A stretch of DNA of 50,781 nucleotides from Gemmatimonadaceae bacterium (GCA_025928185.1 JAICKA010000014.1:1-50781); one strand, 5' to 3'. Counted from the first letter of the stretch, positions 26,214 to 35,831 are shown. Numbers and translations: made by a program. The notes: generated from the sequence alone by a model not told the origin.

Positions 26214-28808
26214 CTAGGCAACCTTGGTTTCGGCGTTCTCCTCCAGCCGTTCCATGATCGTCGGCGACGTCTTGACGTCGTCCGAGATCGGGACGAGCGC
26301 GATCTCGAACACCTCGTCGAGCGTGCTCACGCAGTGGAAGGTCAGCTGCTTGCGCACGTCCTCCGGAATGTCCTCCATGTCCGCCTCGTTGTCCTTTGGC
26401 AGGATGATGGTGGAAATCCCGGCGCGATGCGCGCCGAGCACTTTCTCCTTGACGCCGCCGATGGGCAGCACGCGGCCACGTAGCGTGATCTCACCGGTCA
26501 TCGCGACATCCTTGCGAACCGGGCGCCCCGACATGGCGCTCACGAGCGCCGTCGACATGGTCACGCCCGCGGACGGTCCGTCCTTTGGAATGGCTCCTTG
26601 CGGCACGTGAATGTGCACCTCGATCGAACCCAGACGGTCTTCGGGAATCTTGAGTCGCGAGGCGTGCGTCGCCGCATACGTCATTGCAGCACGCGCCGAT
26701 TCCTTCATGACGTCGCCAAGCTGGCCGGTGAGAATGAGCGACACATTCCCCCACCCGCTCACCTGCGTCTTCTCGTCGTCGGTGGCGCGCTGACCGAAGC
26801 CATAGAGGCGCCGGATGGCCGCCTCCACGAACATGATGTCGCCGCCGGCGGGCGTGTAGTACATGCCGGTCGCCACGCCGACCTCGTTTTCCTCCGCCGC
26901 GTGCTCCGGATGCACCTTGGGCCGGCCAAGCAGCTCGCGCACTTCGTCGGCGTCGATCTTACCGTCTTCGATCATCTTGCTGTCGCCGCCGGCGATTCGG
27001 CGCGCGACCTTCCGGCTCACGGCGCCCACCTGGCGCTCGAGCTGGCGCACGCCGGCTTCGCGTGTGTATTTGCTGATGACGGCGGCGACTGCTTCGTCGG
27101 TAAACGTGACCTGCTTGTCGGCAAGTCCGGCTTCATCGAGCTGGCGCGGGATCAGATACTTCTTCGCGATCTCGGCCTTCTCGCGCTCCGTGTATCCGGC
27201 GAATTCCACGACTTCCATTCGATCGAGCAGCGGGCCTGGAATGTTCTGAATGAAGTTGGCCGTCGCGATGAACAGCACCTCGCTCAGATCGAACGGCACA
27301 CCGAGGTAGTGGTCGGTGAAGCTGTCGTTCTGTGCGGGGTCGAGCACCTCGAGCAGCGCGCTGGACGGATCGCCCTGGAACGACACGCCGAGCTTGTCGA
27401 CTTCGTCCATCAGGAAGACCGGATTCTTGGTGCCGCCCTGCTTCATGCCCTGAATGATCCGGCCCGGCATCGCGCCGACGTACGTGCGACGATGACCGCG
27501 AATGTCGGCCTCATCGCGCGCGCCGCCGAGCGCGACGCGCACGTACTGCCGGCCGAGCGAGCGGGCAATCGATTTCGCGATCGACGTCTTGCCGACGCCC
27601 GGCGGTCCGACGAACAGCAGGATTGGACCTTTTGCCATCGCGCGCGCTTTCGCTTCCTTCGCATCGGTGATCTGACGGTCGGGCTGATTGCTGTTGCCCA
27701 GCTGCGGCGTCGCGTCATCCTTGTTGGCCTTGAGCCGCGAGATCGACATCTCGCCGGTCGCCTTGAGCTCGTTCTCCATCTGCACGGCGCGAAGCTGCCG
27801 CACCGCGAGGAACTCGAGCACGCGATCCTTGACGTCGGGAAGACCGTAGTGATCCTCGTCGAGCACCGTCTGCGCGTGACTCAGATCGAGGTTGTCGTCC
27901 GACCGATTGTTCCACGGCAGCTCGGCGATCCACTCCAGGTACGTGCGAATGACCTGCGCTTCCATCGATTCGCGACCGGAGCGCTCGAGTCGGCCCAGCT
28001 CGCGCTCGACTTCCTGCCGCGCCTCCTTGGGGAGATCGAGCTTGTTGAGCTTCTCGCGAAGCTCGGTCATCTCCTTGGACTGATCGTCGTCGCCGAGCTC
28101 TTTTTGAATCGCCTTCATCTGCTCGCGGAGGTACATCTCGCGCTGACGTTCGCCGAGCTCCTCCTGCACCTGCGACTTGATCTCCTCCTGCATCTCGAGC
28201 ATCCCGATCTGCTTCTGCACGTGCACGAGCACGCGGCGCAGCCGTTCCTCGACGCTCAGCGTCTCGAGCAGTCCCTGCTTTTCGGCTGGCTGCAGCTCGA
28301 TGTAGCCGGCGACCAGATCGGCAAACCGGCCGGGATCGGTGACGGCGTCGAGCACCTGGTGCACGACTTCCTCGGGCAGCCCGCGCCGTTCGCCGAGCTC
28401 CGCGGCGCGCTCGCGCAATTCCTTGTGCAGCGCGACGAACGAGGGATCGTTTTCATTGAGGGGCTTCATCTCCTCCACCGGCATGACCACGGCGCTGAGA
28501 TAGCCCTCGGTAGTCGAGTACTGAAGCGAAGTGGCGCGCTGCTCACCCTGGAGCAGCAGCTGCACGCCACCGAGCCCGCGCTGAATCTGTCCAATGCGGG
28601 CGATGACACCCATCGAATAGAGGATGTCCGGCGTGGGCTCGTCGGTGTTGTCGCGCTGCGCGACGGCGAACACGAGCCGTTCGCCCTTCAAGGCGGCCTC
28701 GATGGCGCGAAGGGTTCCCGGCCGTCCCGCCGCGATCGGCGCCGTCAGTCCGGGAAAGATGACCGTGCCCCGAAGCGGCAGCACGGGAAGTGTCTGGCGA
28801 GTAGCCAT
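26214..28808 (-). CDS. lon: ATP-dependent Lon protease
   Basis: This 864-residue hexameric AAA+ protease degrades misfolded and regulatory proteins. Its order is the LAN substrate domain (LPVLPLRGTVIFPG), coiled coil (MYLREQMKAIQKELGDDD), Walker A GPPGVGKT (401-408), Walker B VFLMDEVDKLG, and a proteolytic domain with Ser in KDGPSAG and Lys in GGVKEKVLGAHRAG. The start ATG 28808 is preferred over TTG 28814. Residues about 341-390, between FLAVRQL and GPILLFVGPPG, hold about 45 extra residues compared with E. coli Lon, rich in charged and polar residues. The gene is monocistronic with its own terminator. Confidence 0.95.
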   Translation of the reverse strand: MATRQTLPVLPLRGTVIFPGLTAPIAAGRPGTLRAIEAALKGERLVFAVAQRDNTDEPTPDILYSMGVIARIGQIQRGLGGVQLLLQGEQRATSLQYSTTEGYLSAVVMPVEEMKPLNENDPSFVALHKELRERAAELGERRGLPEEVVHQVLDAVTDPGRFADLVAGYIELQPAEKQGLLETLSVEERLRRVLVHVQKQIGMLEMQEEIKSQVQEELGERQREMYLREQMKAIQKELGDDDQSKEMTELREKLNKLDLPKEARQEVERELGRLERSGRESMEAQVIRTYLEWIAELPWNNRSDDNLDLSHAQTVLDEDHYGLPDVKDRVLEFLAVRQLRAVQMENELKATGEMSISRLKANKDDATPQLGNSNQPDRQITDAKEAKARAMAKGPILLFVGPPGVGKTSIAKSIARSLGRQYVRVALGGARDEADIRGHRRTYVGAMPGRIIQGMKQGGTKNPVFLMDEVDKLGVSFQGDPSSALLEVLDPAQNDSFTDHYLGVPFDLSEVLFIATANFIQNIPGPLLDRMEVVEFAGYTEREKAEIAKKYLIPRQLDEAGLADKQVTFTDEAVAAVISKYTREAGVRQLERQVGAVSRKVARRIAGGDSKMIEDGKIDADEVRELLGRPKVHPEHAAEENEVGVATGMYYTPAGGDIMFVEAAIRRLYGFGQRATDDEKTQVSGWGNVSLILTGQLGDVMKESARAAMTYAATHASRLKIPEDRLGSIEVHIHVPQGAIPKDGPSAGVTMSTALVSAMSGRPVRKDVAMTGEITLRGRVLPIGGVKEKVLGAHRAGISTIILPKDNEADMEDIPEDVRKQLTFHCVSTLDEVFEIALVPISDDVKTSPTIMERLEENAETKVA

Positions 28809-29118
28809 GAGCAATTCCAGAGAAGAAGAACGGAAGGTGGCCGTCTACGATGGGGCGCCAGTCGCACACTCCATTCCATCGAATGGTTCTGATAGCTAAG
28901 TGCTGTGGCGCGGAGACGTTACGGCGGCCAATGCTATGGTAGTGCTCATGAGCATATCGCGGACGAGCGCCGCGCGTCATCCTGGCAGCAATCGGGAAGG
29001 CGACGTTGCCGCACTGTCGCTCGTGCTGCCGCGGCGGCTTGCATCCTTTCCGGAACTTTCGCCGAGTGCTAAAATGCGTCATCCTCGCAGCTTCCGCCCA
29101 TAGCCCCGAGTCACCCGA
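28809..29118. other. 310-base divergent intergenic region between lon and the kinase pair
   Basis: No protein-coding potential is visible. An inverted repeat, CCATTC (28871-28876) and GAATGG (28881-28886), lies about 65 bases upstream of lon. A 12-base palindrome TGCTCATGAGCA is at 28943-28954. An extended -10 promoter faces the kinases near 29070. I found no sigma-32-like or CIRCE element for lon. Confidence 0.5.
29067..29075 (+). promoter_or_regulatory. extended -10 promoter for the kinase genes
   Basis: TGCTAAAAT combines a TGn extension with TAAAAT (five of six consensus bases). The -35 region is weak, as expected for extended -10 promoters. The transcript would begin near 29082, about 37 bases before the TTG start. 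Confidence 0.45.
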
Positions 29119-31053
29119 TTGTCGGATCCTGTCGTTCCCTCCTCGGACTCCGAGCTGCGCGCGCACGTCGAACGCGTGCTCAGCCCGCACTACGAGCTGG
29201 ACTGCGAGATCGGGCGCGGGGGAATGGGTGTGGTCTACCGCGCCAAGGATCGGCGGCTCAAGCGCACCGTCGCGATCAAGGTGCTGCCGCCCGAGCTCGC
29301 GTTCCGCAGCGAGATCAAGACGCGCTTCCTGCGTGAGGCGGAAACCGCCGCGCAGCTGAACCACCCGAACATCGTCGACATCTACGCGGTCGACGAGACG
29401 GAGAACATCGTCTACTTCGTGATGGCGTACATCACGGGGGACAACCTCGCCAAGCGATTGCACGACCACGGCACACTCTCGGTGGACGAGACACGCCGCA
29501 CGCTGCGCGACGTGGCGGACGCGCTCGCATACGCCCACGAGCGCGGCGTAGTGCACCGCGACATCAAGCCGGACAATATTCTCATCGACGCGCAGAGCGG
29601 CCGCCCGATGGTCACCGATTTCGGCATCGCACGCGCGGTGACCGATGGCGGCGACACACGCCTCACGGCGACGGGCATCGCGATCGGCACGCCGACGTAC
29701 ATGTCGCCCGAACAGGCCGCCGGCGAGCGCACGGTCGATGGCCGCAGCGATCTCTATTCGCTCGGCATCCTCGGCTACCAGATGTTGACGGGCGAGCCGC
29801 CGTTCATCGCCAACAGCACGCCGGCCATTCTCGTCAAGCACATCTCGGAGAAGCCGACGCCGATCGAACAACGCCGCGCCGATGTGCCGCAGGATCTCGC
29901 GCGCACGATCATGGTGCTGCTGGAAAAGGATCCGGCCAATCGGTTCCCGTCGGCCGAGGCGGTCGTCGCTGCGCTGGACACTGGGCGCATTACCCCCGCG
30001 TTGTCGTCAGCTGCACAGGCTCCTCCCGCGCGCGCGGATGGGGGATGGAGCGGAACGCCGTCATATCCGATCGCCGCGACCACGGACCGTTTCGCCGTAA
30101 GCGCGCCGACGTCTGACGAGCTGCGACGATGGGAAGCGTTCCCCGTCGTGCGCTTCCGCCGCAAGCTCGCGCCCTACCTGTTCGTCAATGCCGTGATCGT
30201 CGTCGCCTCGATCGTTGGCGGCAGCGACTTCTTCGGCATCACGGTACTGTGGAGCATCTATCTCGCGTTCAAGTACGCCAAGCTGTGGGCGGACGGGTAC
30301 GACTGGCGCGACGTGTTCCGGCAGCCGCGCGATCGCGACCTCGTCGACGTGGCGGACGATTTTCTCAGCTACGTGCGCGCTTTGTTCGATCCCGGCCAGC
30401 GCCGCGCGATGCGCGAGCAGCGGCGCGAGCGGCGGTTGCAGCGCGGCAATCAGCCGGCATTGCCGTCGGGCTCTCCGGCGGCGTTCGCCGATTCGGCGAA
30501 CGCGGCGCAGAGCGATCGCATTCGCCGCGCGCAAAGCGACCGCGACGAAATTCTCCGGATGCTGTCGCGGATGTCGTCGGCCGAGCGGTCGCGCATCCCG
30601 GACGTGGGGCGGTCGGCCGAGGCGCTGTTCGAGCGCGTGCAGTATCTCTCGGCTTCGCTCGTCGAGCTGGACCGAAACGGCGGCTCGAGCAGCGATGCGC
30701 TGGAGGCCGAGATCGTCCGGCTCGAGAACGCGGCGAATCCGCTCGACGAGGCGGGCAGCGAAGAGCGCGTACGCCGTCTGGCCTACCTCAAGCGGCAGCG
30801 CCGCGCGTTGTCGGACGTCGGCTCGCGGCGCGACCTCATCGCGGCAAAGCTCGATACCTGCGTGCTCGCGCTGCAGAACATGAAGTTCGATCTCGTTCGG
30901 CTGAACGCCGGGTCGCAGACGGCGCAGCACATCACGTCGCTGGCCATGGACGCGCTGAATCTCGCGAGCAGCGTCGACAACGCGCTCGGCGAGTCGGCTG
31001 ACCCTGGACGCACTTCCGGAGCGCGCGCGGCGAGTCGCCAGGCCGCGCGGTAG
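29119..31053 (+). CDS. PknB-type Ser/Thr protein kinase with two-helix membrane domain and coiled-coil tail (first of tandem pair)
   Basis: This 644-residue kinase starts at TTG 29119, since an in-frame stop lies at 29101. The kinase domain (about 25-285) has IGRGGMGVVY, Lys54 in AIKVLPP, HRDIKPDN (146-153), DFG (167-169) and MSPEQ. A Pro/Ala linker follows. Two close hydrophobic stretches (about 352-367 and 370-386) lie in a segment similar to the 2TM domain. After a basic region comes a helical tail (about 465-630) with RSRIPDVGRSAEALFERV and LQNMKFDLVRL. The catalytic domain is N-terminal and cytoplasmic; the tail has no extracellular sensor of PASTA or NHL type. The next kinase begins 2 bases after the stop. 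Confidence 0.92.
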   Translation: MSDPVVPSSDSELRAHVERVLSPHYELDCEIGRGGMGVVYRAKDRRLKRTVAIKVLPPELAFRSEIKTRFLREAETAAQLNHPNIVDIYAVDETENIVYFVMAYITGDNLAKRLHDHGTLSVDETRRTLRDVADALAYAHERGVVHRDIKPDNILIDAQSGRPMVTDFGIARAVTDGGDTRLTATGIAIGTPTYMSPEQAAGERTVDGRSDLYSLGILGYQMLTGEPPFIANSTPAILVKHISEKPTPIEQRRADVPQDLARTIMVLLEKDPANRFPSAEAVVAALDTGRITPALSSAAQAPPARADGGWSGTPSYPIAATTDRFAVSAPTSDELRRWEAFPVVRFRRKLAPYLFVNAVIVVASIVGGSDFFGITVLWSIYLAFKYAKLWADGYDWRDVFRQPRDRDLVDVADDFLSYVRALFDPGQRRAMREQRRERRLQRGNQPALPSGSPAAFADSANAAQSDRIRRAQSDRDEILRMLSRMSSAERSRIPDVGRSAEALFERVQYLSASLVELDRNGGSSSDALEAEIVRLENAANPLDEAGSEERVRRLAYLKRQRRALSDVGSRRDLIAAKLDTCVLALQNMKFDLVRLNAGSQTAQHITSLAMDALNLASSVDNALGESADPGRTSGARAASRQAAR

Positions 31054-31055
31054 CG

Positions 31056-33029
31056 GTGAACGACTATCTGTACGATCGCGTCACCGTCGCGGTCGGGGCG
31101 CACTATCTGATCGAGTGCGAGATCGGACGTGGCGGCATGGCGGTGGTCTACCGCGCGACCGATCTGCGGCTGCACCGGCCGGTCGCGATCAAGGTGCTGC
31201 CGCCGGATGTGGCGTTCAACAGCGACGTGCGCACGCGGTTCATTCGCGAGGCGCAGACGGCGGCACAGCTCAACCACCCGAACATCGTATCGATCTATGC
31301 GGTCGACGAGCCGCCCGACTCGGGACTCGTCTACTTCGCGATGGCGTACATCGACGGCGAGAGCCTGGGCGCGCGCCTGGCGCGCGACGGGCGGTGGCCG
31401 ATCGACGCGAGCGTCCGCGTGCTGCGCGACGTGGCCGACGCATTAGCGTATGCTCATGCGCGCGGCGTGGTGCACCGCGACATCAAGCCCGACAACATCC
31501 TGATCGATCGGGCGACCGGCCGGCCGATGGTCACCGACTTCGGCATCGCGCGCGCCGCGGCGGGCGAAACGCGGCTCACCGTCACCGGCGTCGCCGTCGG
31601 CACGCCGGCGTACATGTCGCCCGAGCAGGCGCTGGGCGAGCGCGAGGTGGACGGCCGGAGCGACATCTATTCGCTCGCGGTGGTCGGTTATCAGATGCTC
31701 GCCGGCGAAACGCCTTTCAAGGCGGCGAATACGCCGGCGATGCTCGTGAAGCACGTGTCGGAGCGCCCGCGCCCGATCCGCGATCGGCGGCCCGACGTGC
31801 CGGCATATCTCGCCGTGGCGATCGACCGTGCTTTGGCGAAGCGTCCGGAGGATCGGTGGGCCGACGCGGCGGAGTTTCGCGATGCGCTCGACGCCGCGCA
31901 GAGTGCATCGCGGCCGCGCCATGCGTCGTCCGCGCCAACCGCACCGCTGCCATCACTGCCGCCGATTCCGCCGGTTGGATTCGAGCCATCGCCTGTGCTC
32001 GAAGCGGGATATCCTGCGCCGCCGCCAGGCCTGAGCCGGGGTGAGCTGAAGCACTGGTATCGCACCCAGGCGCGACTGGCGATGCGATCGGCCGGCAGCC
32101 AGTTCGCCGCGAGAATGACGAACGAGGCGCTCGCCGCATCGTATCGGGAGCGTGCCAATCGCGCAGCGGTCTACGACGATCGGCCGCTCGAGGATCGCGT
32201 GATCGCGTTTCGGCGAAGTGCCGTCAGCTTCGCGGTGATGAGCCCTCTGTTCTTCCTGATCAACGTGGCAACACACGGGTTTCCGTGGTTCTTCATTCCG
32301 AGCGGCTTTCTGATGTTGGACGCGATCAGGAAGGGCGGCTCGATCTGGTCGGACGGGGTTGGTCCGATCGACGCATTCAAGAAGGGCATTCGCAACCGGC
32401 TGCGTGCCGGACGCGGCGATGCGGCGGCGATCGCATCGAGCGGGCGCGCGCCACAGCCGGTCCCGAACAGCCGCGCCGGGAGCAAACCGGCGGAGGTGCT
32501 CGTAGCGCCCGAAGTGCTCGCGGGGCCATACGGCGATCTCGTGCGCCGCGCGGCAGCGGACCGTGCGCACCTGCGCGAGATCGCCGCGGCGCTGCGCCCA
32601 GTGGAACGCGATCTCATTCCGGACGTCGGCCCAACCGTCGACGCGCTCGCCGAACGCGTGGCAACGCTGGCAATGACGCTGCACCGGCTCGATGCCGACG
32701 TATCCGGCGCGTCGCTCGGCACGCTCGACGCGCGCATCGCCTCGCTGTCGACCGAACCGGCAACGGCGGAACGCGAGCGCCGGCTGACGCTGCTGCAGCG
32801 GCAGCGCGGCTCGCTGCGTGACCTGCTCGAGCGTCGCCAGGGTCTGGTGAACCAGATGGAAAGCGCCGGGCTGATGTTACAGAATTTGAAACTGGACTTG
32901 CTCAAGCTGCGTTCCTCCGGTCTCGGCGCGTCGATCGAGGACGTGACGAGCGCCACCCAGGAAGCCCGCGCGCTGTCGCGCGACATCGGCCACGTGCTCG
33001 ACGCGTCCGACGACCTGAAAAAGTTGTGA
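31056..33029 (+). CDS. PknB-type Ser/Thr protein kinase, paralog of the preceding gene
   Basis: This 657-residue kinase starts at GTG 31056, 2 bases after the first kinase, so translation is probably coupled. All catalytic motifs are intact: IGRGGMAVVY, Lys46, HRDIKPDN (140-147), DFG (161-163). A proline-rich linker (290-325) leads to two hydrophobic stretches (about 388-405 and 409-422). The helical tail has RDLIPDVGPTVDALAERV (521 onward) and LQNLKLDLLKL. The tail aligns with that of the first kinase in order and spacing although most residues differ. The shared domain plan and adjacency suggest the two form hetero- or homodimers through the tails; that is inference. Confidence 0.92.
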   Translation: MNDYLYDRVTVAVGAHYLIECEIGRGGMAVVYRATDLRLHRPVAIKVLPPDVAFNSDVRTRFIREAQTAAQLNHPNIVSIYAVDEPPDSGLVYFAMAYIDGESLGARLARDGRWPIDASVRVLRDVADALAYAHARGVVHRDIKPDNILIDRATGRPMVTDFGIARAAAGETRLTVTGVAVGTPAYMSPEQALGEREVDGRSDIYSLAVVGYQMLAGETPFKAANTPAMLVKHVSERPRPIRDRRPDVPAYLAVAIDRALAKRPEDRWADAAEFRDALDAAQSASRPRHASSAPTAPLPSLPPIPPVGFEPSPVLEAGYPAPPPGLSRGELKHWYRTQARLAMRSAGSQFAARMTNEALAASYRERANRAAVYDDRPLEDRVIAFRRSAVSFAVMSPLFFLINVATHGFPWFFIPSGFLMLDAIRKGGSIWSDGVGPIDAFKKGIRNRLRAGRGDAAAIASSGRAPQPVPNSRAGSKPAEVLVAPEVLAGPYGDLVRRAAADRAHLREIAAALRPVERDLIPDVGPTVDALAERVATLAMTLHRLDADVSGASLGTLDARIASLSTEPATAERERRLTLLQRQRGSLRDLLERRQGLVNQMESAGLMLQNLKLDLLKLRSSGLGASIEDVTSATQEARALSRDIGHVLDASDDLKKL

Positions 33030-33042
33030 CCGGCCGCAGTCT

Positions 33043-33858
33043 CTAGCGGGCGAGCAGCGCCGCGACGGCGTCGGCCACGGGACGCGGCGCCTCCTCGGGC
33101 GCGAACCGTCGCGCATCGGGAGCGACCGCGAGCGTGGCACCGGGGATGCCGCGGAGCAACTTCAAGTCGGCGCACGATGGATCGCCGCGGTCGTTCGCCC
33201 CGCGCACGATGGTAGTGGGCACCGCGATGCGACCGAGGTCCGCCGCGACGGGCAGCGCGTCGGTCCGCTGGGCGCGGATGTGCTCGAGGAGCGCCTCGCG
33301 CCCATCCGGTCCGGCGAACGGCCGCAGGTACAGATCGATCGATCGGCTGGCGCGAACCGGATCAGTGTAGCCGCGCTGCACGAAGCGCCGCAACACGGCG
33401 CCGAGCGTGTGCGGAGGAACGTGCGGCGCGAGCGGCCGCGCAAGGCGAGCTACGCGTGCGCGAAGACCGCCATCGCCGAACGCAATGCTGTTCACGAGAC
33501 AGAGCCGCGATACGCGCTCCGGGTGGCGCAGCGCGAGCACCTGCGCGATGCCGCCGCCCATGCCATGTCCGACGACGCACGCCCGGTCGATGTGCAATTC
33601 GTCGAGCAGCTCGGCGACGCGCGCGGCGTGCGCGCCGACACCGACCCCGCGACCGAGTGGGCGATCACTTCTTCCATAGCCGAGCAGGTCGAGCACGACG
33701 ATGCGGTGTCCCGACGGCAGCAGCGGAACCACGCTGTTCCAGACATGTCCGGATGCGGGAAAGCCGTGAAGACAGACAATCGGTTCGCCGCTGCCGCGGG
33801 TGCCGGCGGCGTAGTAGTAGAGCGACGCGCCGGAGAGATCGAGAAACTCACCGCGCAT
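33043..33858 (-). CDS. alpha/beta-hydrolase-fold protein lacking the catalytic serine and histidine
   Basis: This 271-residue protein keeps the hydrolase scaffold: IVCLHGFPASGHVW, VLDLLGYGRSDRP and the elbow VVGHGMGGGIAQVLALRHPERV (in pieces). At the elbow Gly99 (codon GGC) replaces the nucleophile that is Ser in GHSMGG. At the C-terminus, where GHxxxxEEAP is expected, the sequence is ARRFAPEEAP, so the histidine is Arg. The frame is intact and codon use is normal, which points to a maintained pseudoenzyme or a binding protein rather than decay. It converges on the kinase pair with a 13-base gap. Confidence 0.8.
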   Translation of the reverse strand: MRGEFLDLSGASLYYYAAGTRGSGEPIVCLHGFPASGHVWNSVVPLLPSGHRIVVLDLLGYGRSDRPLGRGVGVGAHAARVAELLDELHIDRACVVGHGMGGGIAQVLALRHPERVSRLCLVNSIAFGDGGLRARVARLARPLAPHVPPHTLGAVLRRFVQRGYTDPVRASRSIDLYLRPFAGPDGREALLEHIRAQRTDALPVAADLGRIAVPTTIVRGANDRGDPSCADLKLLRGIPGATLAVAPDARRFAPEEAPRPVADAVAALLAR

Positions 33859-33963
33859 GCGCGGGGTGGCAACCGGGGGCGAGCGTCGCGGTACACATCC
33901 GAGCGGGAAGATGATGCGGCGACGCGCTGCCCGCCAGAGTGAGAGAACTCGTACGATGCACGA

Positions 33964-33989
33964 CGGGCCGCCACGTGAGTGGCGGCCCG
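33964..33989 (-). terminator. hairpin after the Spy-like gene
   Basis: An 11-base-pair stem (33964-33974 with 33979-33989) with a GTGA loop lies 41 bases past the Spy-like stop on the minus strand. No T-tract. Confidence 0.55.
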
Positions 33990-34030
33990 CGATGCCCTAC
34001 AAACTGCTTACAGACTGTGTTGCAACTCGG

Positions 34031-34414
34031 TCAGATCGAGACCGGCGGGCGGCCACCGCGCTGCGGCATCTTCGCGACGTTCTCGTCGAAGATCTTCTTC
34101 TGGTCATCGGTGAGGACGGCCTTGATCGCTTCGGTCTGCGCCTTGCGATTCTCACCCATCTTGGCGCGTGCATCCTGATCGCCGTTGCGCATCGCTTCCA
34201 TCAGCGGCTGGTTCTTTTCCTGGAACGCCTTCTGGATGGAGTCGACCGACGCTTTCTGCGCGTCGTTGAGCGTGATCCCCTCGAGCAGCGCCGCGATACC
34301 GCGGCCACCGCGACGACCACCCTGCTGCTGGCCCGCATCCTGGGCCTTGGCAACCGTGGCAACCGCCATGAACATCGCGGCCATCATGATCGCCATGCGA
34401 ATCATCTTCTTCAT
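34031..34414 (-). CDS. small periplasmic protein with LTxxQ-type repeats (Spy/CpxP-like)
   Basis: This 127-residue protein begins MKKMIRMAIMMAAMFM, with a signal peptide cleaved after VAKAQ. A glycine- and arginine-rich stretch (QQQGGRRGGRGIAALLEG) leads to two LTxxQ-like repeats: ITLNDAQKASVDSIQ and VLTDDQKKIFDENV. The helical, charged remainder fits a Spy/CpxP-like periplasmic chaperone or stress protein. The ATG follows a G-rich site. The evidence is motif level only, and metal binding is also possible for such proteins. Confidence 0.7.
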   Translation of the reverse strand: MKKMIRMAIMMAAMFMAVATVAKAQDAGQQQGGRRGGRGIAALLEGITLNDAQKASVDSIQKAFQEKNQPLMEAMRNGDQDARAKMGENRKAQTEAIKAVLTDDQKKIFDENVAKMPQRGGRPPVSI

Positions 34415-34670
34415 ACCTGTGCCCCCAAAAGAGAGAATTGTGGAGAGAATCGTGCGCACTGCGAGCGTGTGCCTGGGCACCATTACCACAGGACAACGCC
34501 TTCAGCTCCGGGCGCGCCATGACCCGCGCAACGACAGGCTTTTCGGGCGCAACCACTTGGCTATCGCCCTCTAGCGCAAAGCTTCAAAATTGCTATGCTT
34601 ACCCGCCCTTCAGCAGGACGCCTTCACCAGCCACGGGTGGCCTACTGCCCGGACCCGCAAAGAGCGCTCT

Positions 34671-35831
34671 GTGACACTGCCGCCCGTCCCGTCTTCACCA
34701 TCCAGTACCGGACTGCCTGCTCCGCCACTGACCCCGGCGGCGGCGGCGCCGTCACCGTCGATTTCATTTCCACTCACCTGGCTGATGGATCACGCAGCCG
34801 CGCCGATTCAATTCCGCGCGATCTGTGATGTCGCAAAACTCGGCGACGCGATTCTCGATCAGGTGAGATCTCTCCCGTTTACGCATCGACCCGCATTGTC
34901 GTTGGCGGTTGCGCAGCAGTTTGATGGAACGTGGAGCAACTCGATGCTCACGCTTCCGTCCGCTCGTGGCGGACAATTCGATGGGGTCGGAACGATCAAC
35001 GCCGCGCGGCGCTTGCTCGAGTACGGTTGGGATCGCGACACACCGCCGCTCGCGCGCGCGCGTCGCATTCTGTTCCGATTGCTGGCCGAGGACGACAGCC
35101 CCGAGCTGCTGTTCGAGTTCGGCGGCAAGGCGATCGATGACGATCTCGCGCATCGTGGGCGGGCGATCCTGCGCGAAGCCGCTGCCGCAACGCTGGCGCA
35201 AGCCGGCTACGAAGGCGATCCGCGCCTGCGCGGTGCGGCGCGGCGCATTCTCGAACGCGTCGCCTCCTATCTGCGATCGCCGCTCGCGCAGAAGCCGTTC
35301 GTCCGCTCGGGCAATCAGCACGTGCTGCCGCCCGAAGCGGCGCCTCCCTCGATTTATGCTTTACTCATGCTCGCGCACATGCCGCTCTTCCGGACCGAGC
35401 ACCACGACGCGATGGAGGTGCTGTACCGCCACCTCGAGCAGCCGCTGCCACGACAGGACGCGATGCAGCTCTGCGGACAGAAAATCGTGTCGCAGCCGCA
35501 CCTCGTGCTCGGCGACCAGTTGCCCAACCGCGCCGTGGCCGACGCCGACGTGATTTCGGCGCTCACCTGGCTCGAGCTCATGGCGCGATTGGGCTACCTT
35601 CGGAAGAACGACAACTGGAACAAGCTCTATGAGCGTTTTCTCGATGACCGCGATGCGGCCGGCGTCTGGCATCCGCACAAGGGCACGAACGTCGTGCGCG
35701 CGTCGAATCCGCTGCACTGGGCGGTGTACCCGCTCGAGGAGCACGCGAGCGGCGAGGAGCGCTGGACCGACGTGACGTTTCGGCTGGGTCTCATCGGACG
35801 CCTGAGCGGGAGAACGATCGAGCTCGGGTGA
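34671..35831 (+). CDS. alpha/alpha-toroid-like protein of unknown function
   Basis: This protein of about 386 residues is likely started by GTG 34671; an earlier in-frame ATG at 34590 and a later ATG at 34785 are alternatives. After a proline-rich leader, FPLTWLMDHAAAPIQFRAICDV opens a helical protein. It resembles actinobacterial-type proteins beginning WLLEPDDPSVRYRTL, often labelled prenyltransferase or terpenoid-cyclase-like. Motifs such as DGTWSNSMLT and DAAGVWHPHKG occur at turn positions of a toroid. No DxDD or other cyclase acid motif is visible, so I assign no activity. Its stop overlaps the ATG of the next hydrolase (TGATG). Confidence 0.6.
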   Translation: MTLPPVPSSPSSTGLPAPPLTPAAAAPSPSISFPLTWLMDHAAAPIQFRAICDVAKLGDAILDQVRSLPFTHRPALSLAVAQQFDGTWSNSMLTLPSARGGQFDGVGTINAARRLLEYGWDRDTPPLARARRILFRLLAEDDSPELLFEFGGKAIDDDLAHRGRAILREAAAATLAQAGYEGDPRLRGAARRILERVASYLRSPLAQKPFVRSGNQHVLPPEAAPPSIYALLMLAHMPLFRTEHHDAMEVLYRHLEQPLPRQDAMQLCGQKIVSQPHLVLGDQLPNRAVADADVISALTWLELMARLGYLRKNDNWNKLYERFLDDRDAAGVWHPHKGTNVVRASNPLHWAVYPLEEHASGEERWTDVTFRLGLIGRLSGRTIELG

